Assembly: GCA_903908025.1 (NCBI GenBank)
Contig: CAIVQM010000467.1
Span: 1 to 5,322 of the forward strand
Direction: 5' to 3'
Origin: an uncultured bacterium
GTDB lineage: Bacteria; Actinomycetota; Actinomycetes; S36-B12
DNA length: 5,322 nt
In this document: piece by piece, positions 1 to 4,950 of the stretch
Layout of the letters: every line of letters starts with the position of its first letter
Position numbering within the stretch: position 1 is the first letter of the stretch
Made by a program: the position numbers and the translations under genes
Notes under the pieces: generated by a model
What the model was told of the DNA's origin: nothing
What the model saw: only the letters and a program-made list of their open reading frames with translations
Databases searched by the model: none

Positions 1-513
1 CAGGTCGATGGCCATCTCCACCAGATGTGCAACGGGGGTCAGGCCCTGCGTCCGTCCGTGCTGAAGGCGCTCCTGCGCCTGCGCGAGATAGCGGGGCACC
101 TGTGACAGCCGCGCGATGTACTCGTCGGCCTGCTGAGCGTCCGTCGCGACCACCATGCGCAGGTAGGCGAGCAGGATGGACGATGGGCTCACCGGGAACG
201 CAGCCACCGTGTACGCGAGTGCGTCGGCGGTCATCGCATCGTCGCTGTAGGCCAGGCTCGCGAGCAGCACCGCCCGGGTGATCGCGTCCTGCTCGGACAG
301 TCCGACCGGATCGACGGCGAGCACCTCAATGCGAAGGGCTGCTCTGGCGGCCGCGCGCGCGGCTTCGGCCTCGAGGGACAGGTCGGCAAGGTCACTGTCG
401 TGCTGCCGGAAACCCATCAGCGTCGCGTCGAGTGGCTCCGCCGCAAGGGTGAGGGCCAGCAGGTGATCCGCAAGGACGTCGATCGGGCTGGCGGCGTGAG
501 GAGTGGAGGTCAT
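1..513 (-). CDS. DUF885 family protein, N-terminal part (C-terminus outside window)
   Basis: The frame reads 171 codons from ATG (513-511) to the left edge without a stop, so only the N-terminal part is present; DUF885 proteins usually run to about 550-600 residues. Assignment rests on the family's N-terminal pattern: EPLDATLMGFRQHDSDLADL at residues 26-45, a helical stretch LSEQDAITRAVLLASL at 72-87, YIARLSQVP at 132-140 and RTQGLTP at 154-160. DUF885 members resemble M32/M3-type zinc peptidases, but the metal-binding HExxH region would lie in the missing part, so activity cannot be judged here. No signal peptide is visible, which suggests a cytoplasmic protein. There is no Shine-Dalgarno sequence; a -10-like TAGCGT at 525-520 puts the predicted transcript start on the A of the ATG. 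It is divergent from the DUF2332 gene. Confidence 0.85.
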   Translation of the reverse strand, partial: MTSTPHAASPIDVLADHLLALTLAAEPLDATLMGFRQHDSDLADLSLEAEAARAAARAALRIEVLAVDPVGLSEQDAITRAVLLASLAYSDDAMTADALAYTVAAFPVSPSSILLAYLRMVVATDAQQADEYIARLSQVPRYLAQAQERLQHGRTQGLTPVAHLVEMAIDL

Positions 514-552
514 GTGCGAACGCTAGGACACCGGCCCGCCTATCGTGGCGAC
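514..552. promoter_or_regulatory. Divergent promoter region with two leaderless-type -10 motifs
   Basis: These 39 bp separate two divergent start codons. On the minus strand TAGCGT (525-520) lies at -12 to -7 relative to the ATG at 513. On the plus strand TATCGT (541-546) lies at -12 to -7 relative to the ATG at 553. Both fit the TANNNT -10 pattern known for actinobacterial leaderless mRNAs, and neither gene has a Shine-Dalgarno sequence. I found no convincing -35 box for either direction. The transcription starts are inferred, not seen. Confidence 0.55.
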
Positions 553-1581
553 ATGCCCAACGTCGACACCCGACCAGACGATGACGCGTGGGTCCCGATG
601 CCTGAGGCATTGGCGTGGCAGCGTGATGTCGTTCTTGCTGCCGGAAGCCCCGTGGCGGCCCAGATCCTGCAGGCCGTGCTCGATGATGCGGCCCAGGGTG
701 GGGGACTGGCAGGCGACCTGACGATGACTGTTCGGTTCGGGTCGTTTCCTGGGTTGCGCGTCATGGCGGCCGTGCACCGACTCGCGCTGGAACGGCAGGC
801 CGCGCGCGTCGCCATGTGCCTGCCGACGCTGGGTGGCACGGCACCCGTAACCCCGCGCGACCGGGCGCAGTTCCGCAGCGACGTCGTCTCCGCCCTGTCG
901 GCCGACCTTCAGGTCCTGCGAGCCAGCCTGGCGCACACACCGCAGACCAACGACCCTGGACGTGCCGCGCTGCTGCGGTGTGCACTGTCCCGTCTGGACC
1001 CCGCGATGCCCGTTCGGCTGCGGGAGATCGGGGCTTCCGCCGGACTCAACCTTCGTGCTGATGCGCTGCCCGGACGAACAGATCTCGAAGCGGGTCCACT
1101 ACCCATGATCGTCGATCGCCTCGGTTGCGATCTGTCCCCGGTGGACCCGGCCACTAGCGAGGGCCGCACGCTGCTCTCCTCCTACGTCTGGGTCGATGAC
1201 GTCGAGCGCTTCCGGCGACTGGGTGAGGCCCTACGCGTGGCCGAGCGCATCCCGGCTCCTGTGGTCGAAATGGATGCCGTCGATTTCTGCTCGCGGATCG
1301 CCTCGGAGGAGGGTGTAGTGAAGGTGCTGTGGCACAGCGCGATGTGGGCGTACCTCCCCGAGTCGACGCGCGCGGGGATCCGGCGGGAAGTCAAACGGAT
1401 CGGCTCGACGGCAACAGCGACAGCGCCCTTCGTGCACGTTGCCTGGGAGTGGGACACCGACCTTCCGGGGCCCGTGCCGTTCGGGCTGGTCGTGACTCGG
1501 TGGGACGGCTCGGATTCCGACGGGCAGCCACGCCTCCTCGCCACCGGAGGCAGTCACGGCAACGACATCCGTCTTATGTAG
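553..1581 (+). CDS. DUF2332 domain-containing protein
   Basis: This is a 342-residue protein of the DUF2332 family, whose function is unknown. Family marks are an N-terminal segment with SPVAAQILQAVLDD (32-45), FPGLRVMAAVHRLAL (65-79), a QTN..GR block (131-137), and EIGASAGLNL (158-167), followed by a conserved half containing LLSSYVWVDDVERF, VLWHSAMWAYLP and ATGGSHGNDIRL at the C-terminus. The glycine-rich EIGASAGLN resembles motif I of SAM-dependent methyltransferases, so a SAM-binding fold is possible; that is inference. The reading frame stays open back to 400, but the ATG at 553 is preferred because the earlier codons overlap the divergent DUF885 gene, the family homology begins after 553, and TATCGT is placed for a leaderless start. 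The stop overlaps the convergent synthetase-like gene by 8 bp. Confidence 0.9.
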   Translation: MPNVDTRPDDDAWVPMPEALAWQRDVVLAAGSPVAAQILQAVLDDAAQGGGLAGDLTMTVRFGSFPGLRVMAAVHRLALERQAARVAMCLPTLGGTAPVTPRDRAQFRSDVVSALSADLQVLRASLAHTPQTNDPGRAALLRCALSRLDPAMPVRLREIGASAGLNLRADALPGRTDLEAGPLPMIVDRLGCDLSPVDPATSEGRTLLSSYVWVDDVERFRRLGEALRVAERIPAPVVEMDAVDFCSRIASEEGVVKVLWHSAMWAYLPESTRAGIRREVKRIGSTATATAPFVHVAWEWDTDLPGPVPFGLVVTRWDGSDSDGQPRLLATGGSHGNDIRLM

Positions 1582-2395
1582 GCGGTTGGATTCCCAGCGG
1601 GCCACCGAGCTGGCTGGCTGCTGCGATGACGGTCTCGAGCATGGCGTCGTTCCGAGTCAGCGGGCCGGCTGAGCCGACCGACTTGGAGAGCTTGGTGCCG
1701 TCCGCATCGACTAGCAGGCCGTGGAAGAGGTAGGTGGCTTCCGCGACGCTGTTCGCTGCCAGGTGTGGTGCGAGGAGGAGCTGCGCAGCCGTCGACTCGA
1801 CGAGGTCCTCCCCTCGCACGATGTGCGTGGTGCCGAGGTCTCGGTCCTCGATCACCGAGACCAGGTGGTAGGCCGGCAGGTCGTCACGCCGCCAGATGAC
1901 GAAGTCGCCCATCACCTTGTCGAGATGTACCACCCGGCTGCCGAAGATGACGTCTGTGCCGATCGGCACATGGATGCGCAGGGCCGTCTTCCCCGGTACG
2001 AGCGGCAGGCTGAGTCCGCGGCAGCCGCCGGGGCAGCCACCCGTGGGGATGGCGGTGACCTGGGTACGCGAGCAGGCGCATGCGTACGCATCGAGTCCAC
2101 GGGCACGTGCAGCCGTCACCTCGCTGCGGTATCGCTCGGTTGACCGAGTCATGGAGTGGTGTGAAGTGAAATCCGCGGAGTCGCGTGGACCGATCGCCCA
2201 GGGAATGCTCAACCAAGCCATGAGGTCGAAGATGTCCTCGACGTACTCGGGTCGTGCACGCGTTGCATCCACATCATCGATTCGCAGCGCGATGACGCCG
2301 TCGGCCTGAGCGGCCAGCCACACGACCAGCAGCGCATTGGCCGCGTTGCCAACGTGCAGGTAGCCGCTGGGCGTCGGGGCGAACCGCGTGATCAC
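1574..2395 (-). CDS. Glutamyl-tRNA synthetase-like protein (GluQRS-like, catalytic domain only)
   Basis: The product is 273 residues, the size of a class I GluRS catalytic core without the anticodon-binding domain, as in GluQRS enzymes that glutamylate queuosine on tRNA(Asp). Visible motifs are FAPTPSGYLHVGN (5-17, the HIGH-type motif), LRIDDVDATRARPEY (37-51), GDFVIWRRDDLPAYHL (163-178), THIVRGEDL (190-198) and KLSKS (235-239). A likely zinc site is C106-A-C108 with C121-x3-C125; canonical GluQRS has Tyr where C121 sits. The RIDD tetrad replaces the usual RIED, which from memory also occurs in a GluRS-like subfamily distinct from canonical GluQRS, so the queuosine role is uncertain and no symbol is given. 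The start is GTG, overlapping the TGA of the upstream acyltransferase gene (GTGA), which implies translational coupling. Confidence 0.85.
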   Translation of the reverse strand: MITRFAPTPSGYLHVGNAANALLVVWLAAQADGVIALRIDDVDATRARPEYVEDIFDLMAWLSIPWAIGPRDSADFTSHHSMTRSTERYRSEVTAARARGLDAYACACSRTQVTAIPTGGCPGGCRGLSLPLVPGKTALRIHVPIGTDVIFGSRVVHLDKVMGDFVIWRRDDLPAYHLVSVIEDRDLGTTHIVRGEDLVESTAAQLLLAPHLAANSVAEATYLFHGLLVDADGTKLSKSVGSAGPLTRNDAMLETVIAAASQLGGPLGIQPPT

Positions 2396-3114
2396 GCGCC
2401 CGGGCCCGCCGCTCGTCTGGCCTTCACGTCGCGGGCGTACTCGTCGACGTATTCGAGTTGGCCAAGAGTCACGAGCGCCGTGCGGACTGCCTCCGTGAGC
2501 TCATCGGCGGTCATCGTCCGAGGGTCGATGTCCAGACAGGGAGACAGCCGGACGTCGATGCGAATGCGGCCGTGCCGTCGACCCGGGTATGTCGTCACAA
2601 TCGCATGGACGGGGACATCGGGATTCGCCTCGAGGATCGAAATGAGGATGCGCTTGTGCAGTCGGTGCAGGGAACGCTTGTCGGGGGAGCGGGTCCCCTC
2701 GGGGTATAGGCCGAGCTTGCCGCCGTGCGCCAGTGACAGCGCGGCCATGCCCATCGCCCAGTGGGTGGCCTCCTCATCGCCACGGCGCAGGGGAATCTGG
2801 CCCATCAGTCGGAAGAAGATCGCCCCTCGCTTGGTGAACACCTCCGACTTCGTGAATGCCGTCACCCGCCACCAGTGGGTCACCACCGCAGCAACCGGGT
2901 CCATCGCCGACACGTGGTTGCCGACGAGGATCGCCGGCCCGGAGCCAACGTGCTCCGAGCCGGTGACGCTGACGGCCCAGCGCAGACGAAGCAGCCGCAT
3001 GGCGGCGATGGTCAGCCAGTAGGTGCGTGCCCTGCCGGGTCGCCCGATCCGGACCCCAGGGAACAGTTCATGGCCCCGCTCGAGGGCGGCGGCGTACCCA
3101 TCATCAGAAGCCAT
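2392..3114 (-). CDS. Lysophospholipid acyltransferase family protein (PlsC-like, 1-acylglycerol-3-phosphate acyltransferase)
   Basis: This 240-residue protein belongs to the PlsC/LPLAT family, which moves an acyl chain onto a lysophospholipid such as lysophosphatidate at the inner face of the membrane. Motif I is GNHVSAMDP (65-73) with the catalytic pair H67-x4-D72; motif II is GQIPLRRGD (105-113); motif III is YPEGTRSPD (137-145) around E139. Only a weakly hydrophobic segment near residues 34-44 precedes motif I, so membrane association may be peripheral. The frame extends upstream to 3498, but that stretch is the complement of the DUF4126 gene and is low-complexity, so the ATG at 3114-3112 is chosen. 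No ribosome site is visible; CATGAT lies at -12 to -7. It is the first gene of a two-gene unit with the synthetase-like protein. The exact acyl acceptor cannot be read from sequence. Confidence 0.88.
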   Translation of the reverse strand: MASDDGYAAALERGHELFPGVRIGRPGRARTYWLTIAAMRLLRLRWAVSVTGSEHVGSGPAILVGNHVSAMDPVAAVVTHWWRVTAFTKSEVFTKRGAIFFRLMGQIPLRRGDEEATHWAMGMAALSLAHGGKLGLYPEGTRSPDKRSLHRLHKRILISILEANPDVPVHAIVTTYPGRRHGRIRIDVRLSPCLDIDPRTMTADELTEAVRTALVTLGQLEYVDEYARDVKARRAAGPGA

Positions 3115-3159
3115 GGCGTCATCATGTCGAATCCGGTCCCCAGCCCGCACAATGTCCCC
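3115..3159. promoter_or_regulatory. Divergent promoter region between acyltransferase and DUF4126 genes
   Basis: This 45 bp gap separates divergent ATG codons at 3114 (minus) and 3160 (plus). On the minus strand CATGAT (3126-3121) and on the plus strand CACAAT (3148-3153) each fall at -12 to -7 from their start codon, one base off TANNNT. Neither start has a Shine-Dalgarno sequence. No good -35 box is evident. The layout mirrors the 514-552 region, which supports a leaderless reading here. Confidence 0.4.
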
Positions 3160-3744
3160 ATGGAGTCCGCGATCCCCCTGGCCTTCACGGCTTCCTGGGC
3201 CGCGGGCATCAACCCCTATCTGCTCGTTCTGATGATGGGGCTCCTTGGCCGCTTCGCCGGTTGGGACGTGCCTCCTGGCCTTGAACGGGTCGATGTACTG
3301 GTGATCTTCGCCGTGCTTGCTGTCGTGGACACCATCGCGGACAAGATCATGCTGATCGACTCGGCCTGGGATGCCATCAACACGGTGATCCGCCCGATCG
3401 CCGGTGCCGTGGTGGCCGCGCTCATTGCCGCCCCGTTCGTAGATATCCCCACGGTCGCCATTGCCGCCGCCGGCGGCGCCGTGGCCCTGGTCACCCATCT
3501 GGCCAAGGCCACGACCCGGCTCGCCGTGAACACCTCTCCGGAGCCGGCAAGCAACGTGGTCGTGTCGGTCGTGGAGGACATCGCGGTAGCGGGCGTCATC
3601 GTGATTGCGGTGGTCAATCCGTGGGTCGCGGCAGCAATCGCACTCGTCCTGTTGGTCGGTGCCGTAATCGTTGCCGTCCTGCTGGTGCGGGCAGGAAGGT
3701 CGGTCTTCCGCTGGCGTCGAGCGCCTGCCAAGATGACGTCCTGA
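3160..3744 (+). CDS. DUF4126 domain-containing integral membrane protein
   Basis: This 194-residue protein matches DUF4126, a membrane family of unknown function. Conserved points are AAGINPYLLVLMMGLLGR (14-31), ADKIMLIDSAWD (60-71), RPIAGA (78-83), HLAKATTRLAVNTSPEP (113-129), SN (131-132) and VVEDIAV (137-143). Hydrophobic stretches suggest about five or six membrane segments: roughly 5-30, 44-60, 77-92, 97-112, 133-152 and 156-176. The tail RSVFRWRR is basic and probably cytoplasmic. An in-frame ATG at 3124 is possible, but 3160 is preferred: homology starts just after it, the upstream codons overlap the acyltransferase promoter, and CACAAT lies at -12 to -7. Only 27 bp separate its stop from the first Nif11 peptide gene, which has no clear promoter of its own, so the two are probably co-transcribed. 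A transport or immunity role for the peptides is conceivable but rests on position alone. Confidence 0.88.
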   Translation: MESAIPLAFTASWAAGINPYLLVLMMGLLGRFAGWDVPPGLERVDVLVIFAVLAVVDTIADKIMLIDSAWDAINTVIRPIAGAVVAALIAAPFVDIPTVAIAAAGGAVALVTHLAKATTRLAVNTSPEPASNVVVSVVEDIAVAGVIVIAVVNPWVAAAIALVLLVGAVIVAVLLVRAGRSVFRWRRAPAKMTS

Positions 3745-3762
3745 TCGAGCACCGAAGCCACC

Positions 3763-3767
3763 GGAGG
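3763..3767 (+). promoter_or_regulatory. Strong Shine-Dalgarno site of first Nif11 peptide gene
   Basis: GGAGG is followed by four bases and the ATG at 3772. It contrasts with the surrounding genes, which lack ribosome sites. The surrounding ACCGGAGGCAG block is kept in the second copy. Confidence 0.75.
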
Positions 3768-3771
3768 CAGC

Positions 3772-4002
3772 ATGTCCCAGGACCAGCTCGACGCACTCAT
3801 CGCCCGAATCGCCAGCGACCCCACCTTCGCTGCTGCGCTGTCCGCCGCTGCGACGGCGGAGGAGGCACAGGGGATCGCTGCCGAGCAGGGATTCGACGTC
3901 ACCGCCAGCGAGTTCGCTGCCGCAGCATCGATCGGCACCCTGTCTGACGATGACCTGGAAGCGGTAGCGGGCGGTTTTAGTGCGAATGTCCGTCTCTGCT
4001 AG
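3772..4002 (+). CDS. Nif11-type leader peptide, putative RiPP precursor 1 (core FSANVRLC)
   Basis: The peptide has 76 residues. Residues 1-68 match the Nif11-like leader pattern (TIGR03798 type): MSQDQLDALIARIASDP at the start, EEAQGIAAEQGFDVTASEF (30-48), and TLSDDDLEAVAGG (56-68) ending in the double glycine where such leaders are usually cut. The predicted core is FSANVRLC (69-76), very short, with the only Cys of the peptide at the C-terminus and one Ser as a possible dehydration site. Leaders of this kind guide modifying enzymes such as lanthipeptide synthetases or radical SAM maturases in other organisms; none is visible here. The start follows a GGAGG site. The leader is 81% identical (55/68) to that of the second peptide. 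What the mature product is, and whether it is modified, cannot be told. Confidence 0.87.
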   Translation: MSQDQLDALIARIASDPTFAAALSAAATAEEAQGIAAEQGFDVTASEFAAAASIGTLSDDDLEAVAGGFSANVRLC

Positions 4003-4128
4003 TCGGCGTCATCACGAGCCGCGTCGATGACCGTGGGCGCACCCTGATGGAGCACGGAAAGCCGGCTTCAACAAGCCCACCCAAGCGTTGCGCGATATTC
4101 GCCCTACCTTTACGAGACCGGAGGCAGG
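4003..4128. other. Intergenic spacer between the two precursor genes
   Basis: I see no gene in these 126 bp; the only plus-strand ATG frames are a six-codon ORF at 4027 and one running into the wrong frame of precursor 2. The spacer holds the last bases of the repeat (4003-4008), a 10-bp palindrome AAGCCGGCTT (4059-4068), and TACCTT (4105-4110), which could be a weak -10 for precursor 2 but lacks a -35 at proper distance. Unlike the coding copies, the spacer has no counterpart upstream of precursor 1 beyond ACCGGAGGCAG. Confidence 0.5.
4120..4124 (+). promoter_or_regulatory. Strong Shine-Dalgarno site of second Nif11 peptide gene
   Basis: GGAGG stands four bases before the ATG at 4129, with the same spacing as in the first copy. 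It supports the chosen start over any alternative. Confidence 0.75.
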
Positions 4129-4371
4129 ATGCCCAAGGACCAGCTCGACGCACTCATCGCCCGAATCGCCAGCGACCCCACCTTCGCTGCCTCGCTGGCC
4201 GCTGCCAAGTCGGTAGAGGAGGCTCAGGAGATCGCTGCCGAGCACGGATTCGACGTCACCGCCAGCGAGTTCGCTGACGCAGCACCGAACGGCACCCTGT
4301 CAGACGCTGACCTGGAAGCGGTAGCAGGCGGCAATCCTGAAGGGACTGGCTATGGCTGGTTTACGTGCTAG
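4129..4371 (+). CDS. Nif11-type leader peptide, putative RiPP precursor 2 (core NPEGTGYGWFTC)
   Basis: The peptide has 80 residues: a 68-residue Nif11-like leader, MPKDQLDALIARIASDP through SDADLEAVAGG, and a predicted 12-residue core NPEGTGYGWFTC. The core shares nothing with FSANVRLC apart from the terminal Cys, which is again the only Cys in the whole peptide. It is rich in Gly and aromatic residues (Tyr, Trp, Phe) and has two Thr that could be dehydrated or cyclised. Leader substitutions relative to copy 1 cluster at residues 22-39 and 50-60; the first 20 residues differ only at positions 2 and 3. The gene ends 18 bp before the cysteine hydrolase start. A lanthionine, aminovinyl-cysteine or other Cys-based modification is possible by analogy with C-terminal-Cys RiPPs, but no enzyme for this is in the window. 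Confidence 0.87.
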   Translation: MPKDQLDALIARIASDPTFAASLAAAKSVEEAQEIAAEHGFDVTASEFADAAPNGTLSDADLEAVAGGNPEGTGYGWFTC

Positions 4372-4373
4372 TC

Positions 4374-4388
4374 GGCGCAATATGCGCC
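4374..4388. promoter_or_regulatory. Perfect inverted repeat before the hydrolase start (operator or hairpin)
   Basis: GGCGCA-ATA-TGCGCC forms a perfect 6-bp stem with a 3-base loop. It lies between the precursor 2 stop and the hydrolase ATG and ends one base before that ATG. No T-run follows, so a classic Rho-independent terminator is unlikely. It overlaps the proposed -10 CAATAT (4378-4383) and could be a binding site for a dimeric regulator or an RNA hairpin protecting the precursor transcript's 3' end. The role is inferred. Confidence 0.45.
4378..4383 (+). promoter_or_regulatory. Possible -10 element for a leaderless hydrolase transcript
   Basis: CAATAT lies at -12 to -7 from the ATG at 4390, the same register as the -10 motifs of four other genes in the window. 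No Shine-Dalgarno sequence precedes the ATG. No clear -35 was found. If real, the hydrolase can be transcribed independently of the peptide genes. Confidence 0.35.
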
Positions 4389-4389
4389 C

Positions 4390-4950
4390 ATGACGACGCT
4401 GAAGGACAGGCCGCGCACAGCCCTGCTCGTCATCGATATGCAGGTTGCAGTGGTGGGCGAGGCGTTCGAACGTGCCCAGGTAGTCGCGAATACCCAGAGC
4501 CTCGTCGATCGAGCACGCAAGGCGAATGCTCCGGTGCTGTGGGTTCAGCACTCCGACGAGAACATGCCGATCGGCTCGGAGGGCTGGCAGTACATCCCCG
4601 AGCTACCGCGTCTCGAAACCGAGCCCTTGATCCACAAGACGTACGGAGACTCCTTCGAGGAGACAAACCTCGGCGAGATCCTGGCCCAGCTTGAGGTCGG
4701 GCACGTCGTGGTCACCGGTGCCCAGACGGAGGCGTGCATCCGATCGACGCTGCACGGCGCACTGGTCCGCGGCTACGACACGACCCTGGTGTCCGATGCG
4801 CACACCACCGAGGACATGCGCGAGTGGGGATTCCCGGTTGGCCCGGCGGAGTCCATCGCGTACACGAACATGTACTGGACCTGGGCAGCCGCACCTGGTC
4901 GCACCGGCAATGTGGTGGCTACCGCAGACGTGGACTTCTCAGACTCCTGA
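4390..4950 (+). CDS. Isochorismatase-family cysteine hydrolase
   Basis: This 186-residue protein has the isochorismatase-like fold of nicotinamidases, carbamoyl amidases and related hydrolases. The catalytic triad is readable as D16 (in LLVIDMQ, 13-18), K83 (in LIHKTYGDSF) and C116 (in GAQTEACIRSTLHGAL, 110-125), followed by the typical SDAHTTED (135-142). The small size and full motif set suggest an intact cytoplasmic enzyme. The substrate is unknown: the family cleaves amides, N-carbamoyl groups and the vinyl ether of isochorismate, and nothing here narrows this. The start at 4390 gives the usual short lead before LLVIDMQ. It follows the two RiPP precursors by 18 bp on the same strand, so co-transcription is possible, although a leaderless promoter of its own is also indicated. 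Its last 12 bp overlap the convergent DhaL-type gene. Confidence 0.92.
   Translation: MTTLKDRPRTALLVIDMQVAVVGEAFERAQVVANTQSLVDRARKANAPVLWVQHSDENMPIGSEGWQYIPELPRLETEPLIHKTYGDSFEETNLGEILAQLEVGHVVVTGAQTEACIRSTLHGALVRGYDTTLVSDAHTTEDMREWGFPVGPAESIAYTNMYWTWAAAPGRTGNVVATADVDFSDS

Larger units (their letters stand above)
3760..4008 (+). repeat. Tandem gene duplication, copy 1 (partner at 4117-4377)
   Basis: The block starts with ACCGGAGGCAG just before the first peptide start and ends with TGCTAGTCGGCG past its stop. Copy 2 lies 357 bp downstream for the leader part. Bases 3779-3833 are identical to 4136-4190 (55 of 55) without one synonymous change, and 3901-3931 is similarly preserved. The copies differ in length only through the core region, where copy 2 is 12 bp longer. 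This points to a recent duplication or gene conversion. Confidence 0.9.
4117..4377 (+). repeat. Tandem gene duplication, copy 2 (partner at 3760-4008)
   Basis: This is the second copy of the peptide-gene unit, from ACCGGAGGCAG (4117-4127) to TGCTAGTCGGCG (4366-4377). The conserved 3' end covers the terminal Cys codon, the stop codon and eight further bases, so the divergent core is bracketed by shared DNA on both sides. Similarity stops at 4377/4008. Confidence 0.9.

Noticed and set aside
400..552. N-terminal extension of the DUF2332 reading frame to an ATG at 400
   Set aside because: It overlaps the divergent DUF885 gene, shows no family homology, and the ATG at 553 has a well-placed -10 motif.
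2354..3022. 222-codon plus-strand open frame
   Set aside because: It lies antisense to the acyltransferase, whose HX4D and EGTRS motifs are clear; the plus-strand translation has no family pattern.
3115..3498. N-terminal extension of the acyltransferase frame to 3498
   Set aside because: The translation is low-complexity, rich in Gly, His, Asp and Arg, and is the complement of the conserved DUF4126 gene.
3216..3938. 240-codon minus-strand open frame opposite DUF4126 and precursor 1
   Set aside because: Its translation is an Ala/Thr/Ser-rich antisense shadow without recognisable domains, over two well supported plus-strand genes.
4059..4068. Palindrome AAGCCGGCTT as a terminator of precursor 1
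   Set aside because: There is no loop and no T-run, and a 10-bp palindrome is not rare in GC-rich DNA.
4088..4110. TTGCGC / TACCTT as a promoter for precursor 2
   Set aside because: The spacing is 11 bp, too short for a sigma-70-type promoter; TACCTT alone is weak evidence.
4047..4277. Plus-strand open frame covering the spacer and precursor 2, with a twin at 3621-3947
   Set aside because: The similarity between the two translations comes from the duplicated peptide genes read out of frame.
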